Assembly (NCBI GenBank): GCA_013286465.1
Contig: JABDFR010000010.1
Location: forward strand, 1-61,259
Source: Acidobacteriota bacterium
Lineage (GTDB): Bacteria; Acidobacteriota; Terriglobia; Acidiferrales; UBA7541
Length of the DNA: 61,259 nucleotides
Direction of reading: 5' to 3'
This document shows positions 1 through 9,568 of this stretch, piece by piece (within the stretch, counting starts at the first letter, position 1; each line of letters begins with the position of its first letter). Below the pieces are notes generated by a model. It was not told the DNA's origin. It saw only the letters and a program-made list of their open reading frames with translations, and did not search any database. The translations under genes were made by a program, and so were the position numbers.

Positions 1-163
1 CGACGGTTCCGCAAGGAGCCGGGGCACACTACCCAATCCGCCCAGCCCTCCCTGTCGGCAAACCCCTCCTGACCCCCAGCTGACAGGGGGGCACGTCTGG
101 ACCATTCTCCTCATCTCTCAAGTTGAATGTCCTGCGCGGAATGAGCGCCTTGCTGGTGATTTC
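1..163. other. Intergenic stretch at window edge, no gene recognised
   Basis: No convincing reading frame starts or ends here. The stretch contains a GC-rich palindrome in which a CCCCC run near 75-79 faces a GGGGG run near 87-92. I could not assign it to a known element. It runs directly into the inverted repeat pair that begins at 164. Confidence 0.4.
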
Positions 164-336
164 GTAGCGCTGGCGTCCCCGCCGGCTCTTACGAGCACAG
201 GCTCTACAAAGGGCAACGCTCGACTTCGGACTACTCAGCGAATCAAAGGCAACGTAATGGAAATCCAGCGCCGCGGAAAAGTGCGGGCCCAGCGAGCACT
301 TGCGCTCGTAAGAGCCGGCGGGGACGCCAGCGCTAC
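164..336. repeat. Inverted REP pair (REPIN), family A copy 1
   Basis: Two arms of about 33 bp, at 164-196 and 304-336, are perfect or near-perfect reverse complements. Each arm starts at its outer edge with GTAG, followed by an internal hairpin (GCTGGCG, short loop, CGCCGGC), and ends in CTCTTACGAGC. About 107 bp separate the arms. The same arms recur at seven further places in this window, always between genes. The structure matches REP elements in inverted pairs; that a transposase moved them is inferred. Confidence 0.8.
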
Positions 337-375
337 GAAACCCGGTTAGCGTGCCTTAATAGTTTCTGGAAATTG

Positions 376-2703
376 TTAGAAGGACGTGCCGGCTAGGAAG
401 ATGTCGCCTAGGCCCGTGGCGAAATTGGCGACTATGTTTGTTGCTGGCGAGATGAAGGCTACTGTGTGGCCGTCGCCGCTGACGGCGGGGTGCAGCGAGA
501 CGTTGTTTGCCAGCGAGCCACCTAGCGAAATGCTTCTGAGCGACGTGCCTGGCGCGCAAGACTCGGTCGTCGAGCTGGCTGCTCCCTCGCAAGTGTTGCG
601 CACGAAGATATTCTCGAAATTATTGGTCGTACCCGGAACCAGATTTGTGGCTAGCGAAGCGAAGGCAACGAATTGACCGTCGCTGGCATTCGCAATGGTC
701 GAGCTGATGCTGGGCTGCTCGCTCAAGCCATTCCCCGGCGTCACGTTGTCGTTGGCGATCGAAACGAGGGTGGTGGAGGGAGTGCAACCCGCCGCGACAA
801 CGCCGCAAGTATCGCGCACAAAGATCTGCTGCGTGCCATCCGACGCGGTCTGCACCAGATTCGTCGCCGTGGACGCGAACGCCACGAAGCGCCCATCCGA
901 AGTGATCGAAGACTGTCCGCTCGCGCCATTTGCGGGTGTCGTGCCGTCATTCGATGACGCCACCGCTACGATCTGCACGCAATCCGCAACGCCTGCGATG
1001 CAAGTCGCCGTGCGATAGACCTGGGGCACGGGAGGCGTCACGCCGCTTACCAAGTTCGTGGACGCCGAAGTAAAGGCCACATACGCGCCGCTTCCCGCAG
1101 TGGCGGGCTGACTGCTCGGAGCGTCGCCGGGCGTAGAACCATCCGGCGATGAAACCAAAATCGTTTTTGGCGTGCATGTCACCACGGTGGACGTGAGATT
1201 CAAGCAGGTATCGCGCAAATAGACCTGCGCGACACCTCCCGGATTAACTCCCTGAATCAAATTCGTCGCCGTCGAAATGAAAGCAACGTAGCGGCCGTCC
1301 GGACTGATGGAAGGCTGCGTGGCATCGGCGTTGGCGGCGCTCACGCCGTCGGCAGCGACCGAGACCAGAGCGGTGGCGCTCGTCGCGCAAGTGCCGCTGG
1401 TAGCCGTGGTGGTGCAACCGCTGTGCAGGAAGATTTGCCGCGTGGTTCCCGTAAGCGAGGGAAAATTCGGATCGAGATTCGTGGCGTGCGATGAGAAGGC
1501 GATGAAGCCGCCACTGGTGTCCATGGTCGGCTCGAGGCTGTCCGAATTACCCTGCGAGCCAACTTGCGTGCCGCTGCCCGCCGTGCCGGAAATGCTTGCG
1601 AGTGTGGTGGTGGGCAAGCAAGTGGCCTGGGCAAAACAAGTGTCCCGGACAAAAATATCCGAGACGCCGTTGGTATCGTCGTCGATCAAATTGCTGGAGA
1701 TCGAAGCGAACGCCACGAAGCGGCCGGTCGAACTGATTGCCGGGCCGGAGCGGCTGGGCAAACCGGTGTACAGCAAATTCGTGGTGAGCGGCACGATGCC
1801 GTTGATCGCAAACAACAGTGGCTGCGACACGCCGCCGCCCGGAGCCGGATTCGAAATCGACACTTGCGCGACTTGAGCCGCGCCGAGGTCCGCTTGTGTG
1901 AGCGTCGCGGTGATCGAGGTGCTCGACGTATACGTTGTCGGCCGCGGGCTACCGTTGAAGAGCGCCTGCGATTGCGGCACGAAGCCGGTTCCGGTGATGG
2001 TCAGCGTGGCGTTGTTGCCGCCCGCCGCCGCGCTGGTTGGCGCGATTTTTGTAAGCACCGGAAGCGCATCGTTGATCGATAGCGCCAGCGTGCCGGTGCT
2101 TCCTCCGCCGGGAGCCGGATTCAGGACCCCGATATTCAGCACGCCCGCCTGGATCAAATCCGCGGCGGAGATGGTGGTTTGCAATTGCGTGCCGCTGACG
2201 ATCTGCGACTGGCGGTTGTCTCCATTCACAGTAATCTGCGAAAGCGATTGGAAGTTTGTGCCGAAGACGTTGAGCGTGAAGCCGCCCCCGCCCGCCAAGG
2301 CAGTAGTTGGCGACATACTGGTGATCGTGGGCGTTTCGCTTTGAGTTTGCGTGATCATGAAGACCACTTGGTTCGACGTTCCGCCGCCAGGCGCAGGGGT
2401 CTGGACTTCGATGGTCACGTTGCCGGGCGTGTTGACGAAGGATGAGGAAATGTTGGCGGTCAGTTCGCTGCCGCTCTGAAAGATGGATTGAATGCCGCTG
2501 CCGTTAAAGAAAATCACCGATTGCGGTGCGAAGCCATGTCCGTTCACAGCCAGGACGAATCCCGGCGAGCCTGCTGGAATGCTGGGGGGAGTGAGCGAAG
2601 TAACTGTGGGCGAGGGATTATTCGCAACGCCTTCGCCGCACGATGCCAGCAGCAGCGCCGCCACGAATACCAACCGATTTTGGAGCGAACTTTTCCTCTT
2701 CAA
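376..2703 (-). CDS. Secreted lipoprotein with three TIG domains and a PD40-type beta-propeller
   Basis: The N-terminus (MKRKSS then LLLASCGEG) is a lipoprotein signal with a lipobox Cys near residue 22, so the protein is probably anchored in the outer or inner membrane. Three IPT/TIG immunoglobulin-like repeats follow (about residues 30-117, 124-210 and 213-300), each ending in a PAPGGG signature. The rest holds about seven TolB/PD40-like blades with recurring 'VAFASxAxNL' and 'IFVRDTC' strings; the Cys in each RDTC block suggests disulphides. The start is TTG at 2703, supported by AAGGAG eight bases upstream. The likely role is surface binding or a structural one; no enzymatic motif is visible. 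The gene stands alone on the minus strand. Confidence 0.8.
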   Translation of the reverse strand: MKRKSSLQNRLVFVAALLLASCGEGVANNPSPTVTSLTPPSIPAGSPGFVLAVNGHGFAPQSVIFFNGSGIQSIFQSGSELTANISSSFVNTPGNVTIEVQTPAPGGGTSNQVVFMITQTQSETPTITSMSPTTALAGGGGFTLNVFGTNFQSLSQITVNGDNRQSQIVSGTQLQTTISAADLIQAGVLNIGVLNPAPGGGSTGTLALSINDALPVLTKIAPTSAAAGGNNATLTITGTGFVPQSQALFNGSPRPTTYTSSTSITATLTQADLGAAQVAQVSISNPAPGGGVSQPLLFAINGIVPLTTNLLYTGLPSRSGPAISSTGRFVAFASISSNLIDDDTNGVSDIFVRDTCFAQATCLPTTTLASISGTAGSGTQVGSQGNSDSLEPTMDTSGGFIAFSSHATNLDPNFPSLTGTTRQIFLHSGCTTTATSGTCATSATALVSVAADGVSAANADATQPSISPDGRYVAFISTATNLIQGVNPGGVAQVYLRDTCLNLTSTVVTCTPKTILVSSPDGSTPGDAPSSQPATAGSGAYVAFTSASTNLVSGVTPPVPQVYRTATCIAGVADCVQIVAVASSNDGTTPANGASGQSSITSDGRFVAFASTATNLVQTASDGTQQIFVRDTCGVVAAGCTPSTTLVSIANDNVTPGNGLSEQPSISSTIANASDGQFVAFASLATNLVPGTTNNFENIFVRNTCEGAASSTTESCAPGTSLRSISLGGSLANNVSLHPAVSGDGHTVAFISPATNIVANFATGLGDIFLAGTSF

Positions 2704-2980
2704 ATCCCCGGCTCCTTCTGAATCACAACGGTCACTCCGACCCGGTCACTTCGAACCCGCTCGACCGCGTGTGGGGCCCATAGAAGTGGCAACTGGAATA
2801 GGAGAGACTACTAGAGATGAGGGATTCGGGCAATCCGGATGCCTGGGTATTCGGCGACGAGCCACAAAACCCGCGTTCCCTTATCCACTTGCCCTTTTGC
2901 TTCGTCTAAAGGCACAATCGCGCGCCGTTGGGTGCTGCGGCGTGCGCAGGCGGTCAGATGGAAACCACTAGGAGATGCTC

Positions 2981-3553
2981 ATGATGCGGAAATTGTGTTT
3001 GTTGGTATGTCTCATTGCGGTGAGCGCGCCATTCGCTTTGGCGCAGGATCAGGAGAAAAAGCCGGCCGAAGTGCAGACTACTACTGCGCCCGTTGCAATT
3101 CCTGCGGATGTGGCCTCGCGCGATGCGATTATGGCGGCTACTTACGACGTGATCTCAGGTGCGGCAGGCAAAAAGCGTGATTGGAATCGTTTTCTTTCGC
3201 TTTTTGCGCCAGGGGCGAGGCTCGCGGCTGTTGACAAGAATCACGAGGGGCAGCTTGTGGTGCATGTTTTCACGCCCGAGGAATACGTGAAATTGGCTGA
3301 CCCTTATTTCGCAAAGGAAGGATTCTTTGAGCGTGAATCCTCTCGCACTCTTGAGAGCTGGGCCAATATTGAGCAGGTTTTCAGCACGTATGAGTCGCGC
3401 CATGCGGCTGAGGATGCGAAACCTTTTGCGCGGGGGATTAACAGCTTTCAGCTTTTTAATGATGGCAAGCGGTGGTGGGTGGTTACGATTTATTGGCAGG
3501 AGGAATCGGCGGATACGCCTTTGCCGAAGAAATATCTCGGCAAGAAGCACTAG
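2981..3553 (+). CDS. Secreted NTF2/SnoaL-like protein of unknown function
   Basis: A signal peptide (MMRKLCLLVCLIAVSAPFAL, cut after AQ) precedes about 165 residues with the look of the nuclear-transport-factor-2/SnoaL fold: a helix with 'DAIMAATYDVISG', 'DWNRFLSLFAPGARL', and a closing 'RWWVVTIYWQEE' strand. The upstream ATG at 2975 directly touches the AGGAG sequence, so the ATG at 2981, six bases away, is the better start. No catalytic residues can be assigned. The following gene starts 90 bp downstream behind a REP hairpin, so shared transcription is uncertain. Confidence 0.7.
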   Translation: MMRKLCLLVCLIAVSAPFALAQDQEKKPAEVQTTTAPVAIPADVASRDAIMAATYDVISGAAGKKRDWNRFLSLFAPGARLAAVDKNHEGQLVVHVFTPEEYVKLADPYFAKEGFFERESSRTLESWANIEQVFSTYESRHAAEDAKPFARGINSFQLFNDGKRWWVVTIYWQEESADTPLPKKYLGKKH

Positions 3554-3596
3554 GCGGGCTGCGTGGCTTCGATTTAATCCCCGGGGGCCGAACTGC

Positions 3597-3623
3597 GGGA
3601 GGGTCTAAAGCACCCTCCCCTAC
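3597..3623 (-). repeat. Single REP hairpin, family E (GGGAGGG type)
   Basis: The hairpin GGGAGGG, nine-base loop, CCCTCCC is followed by CTAC at 3620-3623, so on the minus strand it reads GTAG plus hairpin. Similar copies lie at 16154 and 49477. It lies between the SnoaL-like gene and the SDR gene, about 20 bp before the SDR start. Confidence 0.7.
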
Positions 3624-3643
3624 CATTTTCGCCGGAGGGTTCG

Positions 3644-4492
3644 ATGTATAAGAGCGATTTGATGAAGGGGCGGAATATTTTAATTACTGGCGGGGGAACG
3701 GGCCTCGGTCGCTCTATGGCGCTGCGCTTTGCTGAGCTGGGGGCGAATATTTTTCTGGTGGCGCGGCGGCCCGAGCCGCTGGAGGCGACCTCGAAGGAAA
3801 TTCAGGCCAAGGGCGTGAAGGCTGGATTTGCTTCTTGCGATGTCCGAGATTTCGCTGCGGTCGAGAAGGCCGTCGAAGCCGGTGAAAAAGAAATCGGGCG
3901 GATCGATACGCTGGTCAACAATGCCGCCGGTAACTTCGTGGCGCGCACGGAGAAACTTTCCGCCAATGCTTTCGCGGCGGTGGTCGGAATCGTGCTGAAC
4001 GGCACGTTTCATTGCACTTTGGCGCTCGGGCGCAAATGGATCGAAGCGAAGCAGCCCGGCAATGTCTTGAATATTGTGACTACGTACGCATCGACGGGAG
4101 CTGGTTCGGGCTATGTGGTTCCTTCGTCGTGCGCCAAGGCCGGCGTGCTGGCCATGACGCGCTCACTCGCGGTGGAATGGGCGCGCTACAACATTCGTTT
4201 CAATGCTATCGCTCCGGGTCCATTCCCAACGGAAGGGGCTTGGTCGCGTTTGATGCAGAGCAAAGAATTCGAGGAAACGGCCATCAAGAATCATCCGATG
4301 AAGCGCTTCGGGCGGCACGACGAGCTGGCTGACCTTGCTGTTTATTTGCTGAGCCCGCAGGCGCAGTACATCAATGGCGACTGTGTCACGATTGACGGGG
4401 CTCAGTGGCTGGCCGGAGCGGGCGAGTTCAACGAATACCGCAAGCTGCCCGATGAAATGTGGGCAATGATCGAGGGCGCGCGCAAGAAGTAG
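3644..4492 (+). CDS. SDR-family oxidoreductase, 2,4-dienoyl-CoA reductase-like
   Basis: This 282-residue Rossmann enzyme has the cofactor motif TGGGTGLG (residues 15-22) and NNAAG (92-96). The classical YxxxK is absent. Instead 'TTYAS' supplies Tyr148, and 'VVPSSCAKAG' supplies Ser161 and Lys165, as in mitochondrial-type 2,4-dienoyl-CoA reductases (Tyr/Ser/Lys arrangement with a VVPS segment). 'NAIAPGPFPTEGAWSRL' also matches that group. The expected reaction is NADPH-dependent reduction of 2,4-dienoyl-CoA in oxidation of unsaturated fatty acids; substrate assignment is by resemblance only. GGAGGG lies just upstream of the ATG. No other beta-oxidation gene is nearby. Confidence 0.85.
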   Translation: MYKSDLMKGRNILITGGGTGLGRSMALRFAELGANIFLVARRPEPLEATSKEIQAKGVKAGFASCDVRDFAAVEKAVEAGEKEIGRIDTLVNNAAGNFVARTEKLSANAFAAVVGIVLNGTFHCTLALGRKWIEAKQPGNVLNIVTTYASTGAGSGYVVPSSCAKAGVLAMTRSLAVEWARYNIRFNAIAPGPFPTEGAWSRLMQSKEFEETAIKNHPMKRFGRHDELADLAVYLLSPQAQYINGDCVTIDGAQWLAGAGEFNEYRKLPDEMWAMIEGARKK

Positions 4493-4595
4493 TGGTGTCG
4501 GGGCGAGCTTGCCGAGAAGCTGGCGGCGCCAAGAGCAACGTTTAGATGGCCGCGATTCGGTACGCCCCGTTTCTGCGGCTTCGCTGCGGCTCCGC

Positions 4596-6530
4596 CTACC
4601 GCGGTGCGCTCAGCAGCCCGTAGACCGCCACGCTGTTTTGCGTGGCTACGAATACCTTTCCGTTGGCGATCACCGGCGTGATGAATTTATTTCCCAAGCC
4701 GGGATTATCCTGATTGCCTGAGGCTTGATTGCTATTGTAAAGCTCGTTCGTTAAATCCCCCGCCGCGTAAGCGTGCAGCTCGGCGGGATTTGTATTCTCG
4801 ATGGCCCACACAATTGCATTGGATGTGCCATTGGCCGAAACGGCCGGAAGCGCTCCCGGATATTCGAAACTCACCGCCGTTGATGACAAGGGCCCGGTAA
4901 GTGTGGCGTTGCCGATCGAAAATGCTTTCAGCGGTTGGTTTGAGTCGCAGTAATAAATCGTTTCGTTGAAATATGCGGGCACTCCCCACACCCCTCGCGG
5001 TACGGCTCCAGTCATGTCCTGGTAAATGGCATTTTTCGTGGCGTTGAATTTGCCCATGTTGCCGCGGTCGACGACGTAGATGTGGCCGTCCTTCCCCGCG
5101 ACCATTGCCAAGTGCTGCGTCTTGCCGTTGGCATCGATCAGATCGGGAAGAACCAGCGGCCCGCCCGACCCAAGATCGGTGTCGCCATCGGATTCGTCGA
5201 GCGTGTTGCTCATGGCGAAGTAGTCGGCCACCGATAGCTTTCCATTGCTGAGCGCCAGTTTGACGAAAGCGTTGCCAAAGTCCTGTTGATTCGGGAAGCC
5301 ATTGGTATCGACGCTGGTCTCGAAATCTCCATTCGCGATTGCGTAGTAAACGTTGCCCTGCGCATCAGCCGCAGGTCCGCCGCCGCTTTGCCAGATGGCG
5401 CCCGAGCCGTATCGTCCGCCGGCGCCGGTATCCTGCCCGTTGGGAGTGAGATTGAGCACGCTGGTTTGCTGCAGTGTGCTTTCGCTGTAGGCCATCACCC
5501 AGGCGGAATACGGGGGAACGTCACAGTGCGAGGCGAATCCCATATAAATGCTGCCGTTCGAGAGCAAGAGCGCGGCGCGTTCCTTATAACTTGACGCCAG
5601 AAAAACCATCGTGCCGCCAGTATTCGCCGTGCCGGTTCCCGGATAGGTGGCCTGGATTTCGGTGGGGCCATTCAACATTTCCGCGCCGGTGGTGAGGTCC
5701 AGCGCGTGAAGCCGTTGGTGATGCATGCCCTGAATGTCCAGCGACATGGTCACAAGGAACATCGTTCCGTTCGGCCCGGCTTTGCGATCGATCACCGGCG
5801 TGGCCGTAATGCCGATTTCCTGGCCGGTCTGGCTGCAGCCGCGGTTGTCGCTGGAGGTTTCGTCGGACGGCGCCAGATTCGAGACGGCGTCCTGCCAGAG
5901 AACCGCGCCGGTATCGGAATCGAAGGCGTAGACGCTGTCGTGCTCGGTTTCCACGAAGACCACATCGTGCGCCGTGCCGTTGATCATGAGTGATGAGAGG
6001 AACAGCGGCTGAGCGTCCACTCTTCCATCGACGGGGAGATTGTGCAGCAGGCCGAAGCTGTGAACGTTGACGTTGCCAGGGGTAAGCAGCGTTTCGGTGG
6101 AGTTAAGCCCGGTCCTTGCGACATCGTTGTGAAAAGTAAGTACGTCCGTGTTGCCTGCCGGCGCGGAGGCGGATACGGAGAGTTTGGCCGGTCCGCTGGT
6201 GACGCTGCCTGCGGAATTGCTGACCACCACGGTGAAAGTTTTTCCGTCATCGCTCGATGCGGTGGCCGGCGTGGTGTAACTCGAGTTCGTTGCACCGAGG
6301 ATATTCGTATTGCTTTGCTGCCATTGGTAGGTCAATGGCGCGGTCCCCGCTGCGGTGACGAAAAACGATGCGCTCTGGCCGGCCGTGACGCTCTGAGCCG
6401 TGGGCTGCTCGGTGATCGCCGGCAACACGGCCGGCGTCGAACCCATCGATTTGCCACCGCCGCCGCAGGACGCTAAGGCCACTGCGGCGAAGAATAGAAT
6501 CGATCGCTGAACTCGGGCTCGTCCGGGCAT
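4596..6530 (-). CDS. Lipoprotein with Ig-like domain and PQQ-type beta-propeller
   Basis: The frame is open further upstream, but the ATG at 6530 is preferred because GGAGGA lies about ten bases before it and a lipoprotein signal follows at once (RSILFFAAVALASCGGGG). An Ig-like domain spans about residues 28-120 ('PAITEQPTAQSVTAGQSASF', 'TYQWQQSNTNI'). A PQQ/quinoprotein-like propeller follows, with 'VYAFDSDTGAVLWQ', 'LHALDLTTGAEML' and 'IYVVDRGNMGKF'. The product is about 644 residues and exported. The family often has no proven cofactor, so a dehydrogenase role is not claimed. It resembles the propeller lipoprotein at 376-2703 in general design only. Confidence 0.8.
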   Translation of the reverse strand: MPGRARVQRSILFFAAVALASCGGGGKSMGSTPAVLPAITEQPTAQSVTAGQSASFFVTAAGTAPLTYQWQQSNTNILGATNSSYTTPATASSDDGKTFTVVVSNSAGSVTSGPAKLSVSASAPAGNTDVLTFHNDVARTGLNSTETLLTPGNVNVHSFGLLHNLPVDGRVDAQPLFLSSLMINGTAHDVVFVETEHDSVYAFDSDTGAVLWQDAVSNLAPSDETSSDNRGCSQTGQEIGITATPVIDRKAGPNGTMFLVTMSLDIQGMHHQRLHALDLTTGAEMLNGPTEIQATYPGTGTANTGGTMVFLASSYKERAALLLSNGSIYMGFASHCDVPPYSAWVMAYSESTLQQTSVLNLTPNGQDTGAGGRYGSGAIWQSGGGPAADAQGNVYYAIANGDFETSVDTNGFPNQQDFGNAFVKLALSNGKLSVADYFAMSNTLDESDGDTDLGSGGPLVLPDLIDANGKTQHLAMVAGKDGHIYVVDRGNMGKFNATKNAIYQDMTGAVPRGVWGVPAYFNETIYYCDSNQPLKAFSIGNATLTGPLSSTAVSFEYPGALPAVSANGTSNAIVWAIENTNPAELHAYAAGDLTNELYNSNQASGNQDNPGLGNKFITPVIANGKVFVATQNSVAVYGLLSAPR

Positions 6531-6669
6531 CGTCTCGCATCCTCCGGCAAACGAATTGCGCGTTTTGGTGCGGCTGGAATCGCATAGTCTAATGGAAACC
6601 AGATTGTGCGGGTGATTTTTCGAGAACGAATTTCGCGGCGATGGCTTTCGGTCAGATTTTCGTGCCGCG

Positions 6670-7572
6670 TTATTTTCCACCGGACAGGGTTTTCACGCGT
6701 TCGGCCATGGGGCTTTCGGGGCTGGGGACTGGATCGCCGTTGGAATCGAGGATGTAGGGGTAGCCGCCGGGATCCTGCGGGATGCCGAGAATGATGTGTG
6801 CGTCGACGAGATCCTGCATGGTCGTCGGAGCGTGGCCGGTGCGCTTTTTGTACATTGCGGCGAGATTTTTCAGGGCGTCGAGATCATCGAGGGCGCGCAG
6901 GGCTTGCAGATGGGCGAGTGCGTTGGCGCGCACGGTGATGTCTTTCGTTGATTCGTAAATTTGGCCCCACATGAAGCGCGAAGTTTCGCGCGAGCCGCCG
7001 GTTCCGGCGATGTGCGCGGCCATGGCGCCCATCCACGGTAGCGCGCCGGGGACTTTGCTGCCGTCCCAGAAAGATTGCGCGGCTTGCTGGTAATCGTGCA
7101 GATACCAGTAATAGACGAAGCCCAGATGGTAGTAGAGGCGCCAGTTGCTGGGATTCGCGGCGATGCCTTTGCGGACCAGGGCGATGGCTTGATCGGGGCG
7201 GCCGGCGCCGGCGGGAACTTTTTCGGAGAGAAAGATCGCGCCGTATTTGTAGGCCACGTCGAGACGCGGATCGAGATCGGTAGTCACGTTGAGGAGGGGG
7301 GCCAGCAGGCTGAAATCTTTTTCGCCTCGCTCGATTACGCCGCCGTTGTATTGCACCGTGCGCGTCCAATAAATATCAGCGAGAAGCGAGCTGTAGCCCA
7401 GGCTTAGGCGCTTCAGCAGTTTGCCGGAGCGCAGGAGTAATTCTTGTTGCTGCTGGGCGATGGAATCTTTTTTCTCGGTGATGCTGCGCTGCAATGGATA
7501 AAGCGAGAGGAGCAGCAGCGGCACTCCCAGGGCTGCCATCCAGATTTGCCGGTCGCGTGTGGACGATTGCAT
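6670..7572 (-). CDS. Membrane-anchored TPR-like protein beside an ABC transporter
   Basis: This 300-residue protein has one N-terminal membrane segment (IWMAALGVPLLLLSLYPL), a short coiled region rich in Gln, and helical repeats of TPR character ('LDPRLDVAYKYGAIFL', 'PSNWRLYYHLGFVYYWYLHD'). The C-terminal part contains 'GIPQDPGGYPYILDSNGDP', a string seen in Gly-rich tails of secreted bacterial proteins. The gene lies 24 bp after the stop of the ABC permease gene on the same strand, so it is probably the third gene of that operon. Its function is unknown; a scaffold role next to the transporter is inference. Confidence 0.7.
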   Translation of the reverse strand: MQSSTRDRQIWMAALGVPLLLLSLYPLQRSITEKKDSIAQQQQELLLRSGKLLKRLSLGYSSLLADIYWTRTVQYNGGVIERGEKDFSLLAPLLNVTTDLDPRLDVAYKYGAIFLSEKVPAGAGRPDQAIALVRKGIAANPSNWRLYYHLGFVYYWYLHDYQQAAQSFWDGSKVPGALPWMGAMAAHIAGTGGSRETSRFMWGQIYESTKDITVRANALAHLQALRALDDLDALKNLAAMYKKRTGHAPTTMQDLVDAHIILGIPQDPGGYPYILDSNGDPVPSPESPMAERVKTLSGGK

Positions 7573-7596
7573 CTTAGAGTTTCCGGCCGGGCGATT

Positions 7597-8376
7597 TCAT
7601 TTCAAATTCCGATTGGAGAAAACGGCGGAGGCGGCCAGCAGCAATGCGAGGATGTAGATTGCGGCGTAGGCGGTGTTTTGCCAGACCAGCGAGAACGGAA
7701 TAGCGTCGCCGTGCGCGGTGGCGCCAATTACGTTGAAGTTGCTGAAATTCGGCAACGCGTAATAAAGGACCGAGGTGATTGCCTTTACGGCGCCGCTGCT
7801 GCTGAGCGCGCCGGCATCGCGTAGATCGGCGGCGAACATGCCGGCTACGAAAAGGCCCAGCGTATAGAGTGTCGAGAGCATGGGCGTCGAGAAGCAGGAG
7901 AAAAACAGCGCCAGCGCTGTGACTAACGCGAATTCGAGCAGGATGAAATAGACGGCCAGGAGGATCGGCGCGTCGACGCGCGCGATGGTGTGATTCACGT
8001 AAAGCAACGCGAGAAATAGGCCGAGTGTCATTAGCGCGGTGTTGATCGCGAGAGTGAGCAGCAAGCCCAGATATTTTCCGGTGAGAAATTCCCAGCGGCG
8101 GACGGGCTTGGCCAGGATGCTGTAGAGCGTGCGGCGCTCGATTTCTTTGTAGACCAGGCCGACGCCGATGAAGACCGACATCACCAGGCCGAGCAGCGAA
8201 ATTGCGCTTAAGCCGAGATTTACGATGACCAGGCGCTCGATGCCGATGGAGATTTGGCCTACGAATACCGCGGCAGCCATCATCAGCAGCGCGAAGAAAA
8301 TTAAATTATAGAGAACGCGGTCGCGTACGGATTCGCGGAAAGTGTTGACGGCGACGAAAAAGGGGACACTGCTCAT
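7597..8376 (-). CDS. ABC-2 type transporter permease
   Basis: The protein of about 259 residues has six predicted membrane stretches, including 'NLIFFALLMMAAAVFVGQI', 'IVNLGLSAISLLGLVMSVF' and 'YLGLLLTLAINTALMTLGLF'. 'ERRTLYSILAKPVRRWEF' is typical of ABC-2 permeases. The start is the ATG at 8376, whose first bases overlap the stop codon of the upstream ATPase gene (ATGA), so the two are translationally coupled. Together they form an exporter; the substrate is not evident. Confidence 0.85.
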   Translation of the reverse strand: MSSVPFFVAVNTFRESVRDRVLYNLIFFALLMMAAAVFVGQISIGIERLVIVNLGLSAISLLGLVMSVFIGVGLVYKEIERRTLYSILAKPVRRWEFLTGKYLGLLLTLAINTALMTLGLFLALLYVNHTIARVDAPILLAVYFILLEFALVTALALFFSCFSTPMLSTLYTLGLFVAGMFAADLRDAGALSSSGAVKAITSVLYYALPNFSNFNVIGATAHGDAIPFSLVWQNTAYAAIYILALLLAASAVFSNRNLK

Positions 8377-9332
8377 TTGTGGGCCACCTCGACGGCATAA
8401 CAAGGGGCGGCTTCGCGGCCGACCAGCTTGAAGAAATAATCTTCGAGAGTGGGCTTCAATTGCGTGACGGAAAGAATTCGCGCATCGCAAGCGCGCAATT
8501 GCCCGATCGCGTCGTAGAGCTGAGCCTCCGGAACATCGAGGCGGTATGCGCCTCCCGACGGCGTGACGTGACTGGCTAGCGCCGTCGGCACCGTGCGGCC
8601 GGCCGGCAATTCGAAAAGCACTTCCATGCCCTGTACTTCGATGGAGACGATTTCCTGCGGCGTGCCGACGCCTTGCAGCTTTCCGCCGACCAGCACCGCG
8701 ACGCGGTCGCAGAGCACTTCGGCATCCGGCAAAATGTGAGTGGAGAAAAATACGGTGCGGCCCTGACGCTGCAAGTCGAGAATAATTTCGCGGACTTCGC
8801 GGCGGCCGACGGGATCAAGGCCGGATGTTGGCTCATCCAGGAAAATTACTTGCGGGTCGTGCAGGATGGCTTGCGCGATTCCGACGCGCTGCAACATGCC
8901 TTTCGAGAAGCGGCGCAATTGCACGTCTGCGGCGGCGGTCAGTCCCACGCGCTCGAGAAATTTCGTGACGCGCTCGCGGCGATCTGTCGCGGTGAATTTG
9001 AAGAAACGCGCGGAATAATCGAGTAGCTCGCGGGCGGTGAGGTAATCGTAGAAATAAGGCTGCTCGGGCAGGAATCCGATTTCGCGATGCATCTCGATGT
9101 CGTCGATCGAACGGCCGCGAATGCGCGCGGTTCCGCTGGTGGGAAAAATCAAACTCATTAAAAGTTTCAGCGTGGTGGTTTTGCCGGCGCCGTTGGGACC
9201 AAGGAAGCCGAAAACTTCTCCTTCGCGGACTTCAAGAGTGAGCGAGTCGAGCGCGCGGCGCTGGCGTTTGCGCCAGAAGCCGTAGGCGTAGTCTTTGGTC
9301 AGGGCATCAATTTCGATTGCCGGAGTGCTCAC
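8373..9332 (-). CDS. ABC transporter ATP-binding protein
   Basis: All nucleotide-binding motifs are present: Walker A GPNGAGKTTT, signature 'RFSKGMLQRVGIAQA' (SKGMLQ in place of LSGGQ), Walker B VIFLDEPTSGLDP, and the switch His in 'VFFSTHIL'. The C-terminal 80 residues form an extra domain common in ABC-2 export ATPases. The start is uncertain: GTG at 9332 (used here), the adjacent GTG, or GTG at 9392; none has a clear ribosome site. The gene is first in an operon with the permease and the TPR-like protein. Confidence 0.9.
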   Translation of the reverse strand: MSTPAIEIDALTKDYAYGFWRKRQRRALDSLTLEVREGEVFGFLGPNGAGKTTTLKLLMSLIFPTSGTARIRGRSIDDIEMHREIGFLPEQPYFYDYLTARELLDYSARFFKFTATDRRERVTKFLERVGLTAAADVQLRRFSKGMLQRVGIAQAILHDPQVIFLDEPTSGLDPVGRREVREIILDLQRQGRTVFFSTHILPDAEVLCDRVAVLVGGKLQGVGTPQEIVSIEVQGMEVLFELPAGRTVPTALASHVTPSGGAYRLDVPEAQLYDAIGQLRACDARILSVTQLKPTLEDYFFKLVGREAAPCYAVEVAHK

Positions 9333-9534
9333 CACAACATTTTTTTGGACGCGCGAGTGAAAGTCAATCGCGGTGGCGCGGCTATGTTCCACGATGCGAA
9401 GTTGCGCGAAGGACCGCCGGCAAATGAAAAATCGCGGCGAAGGCGGCTACGTAGCTTTCGCATACGTACCACGACACATAGACGCTTACGACAACTTCAC
9501 CACAACATTTTGTGTAAGCAACGCCAGTTTTTTC

Positions 9535-9562
9535 TTGACAACTTTTCCACATCCCCTATACT
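9535..9562 (+). promoter_or_regulatory. Strong sigma-70-type promoter facing nrdJ
   Basis: TTGACA at 9535-9540 and TATACT at 9557-9562 are separated by 16 bases, one mismatch from full consensus. The predicted start of transcription, near 9569, falls at the left edge of a long inverted repeat. The next gene downstream is nrdJ, 300 bp away. Confidence 0.7.
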
Positions 9563-9568
9563 CGGCGG

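Noticed and set aside
9329-9513. Direct repeat TCACCACAACATTTT at 9329 and 9497
   Set aside because: Two copies of 15 bases, one inside coding DNA, with no shared flanks; chance or an old local duplication is sufficient explanation.
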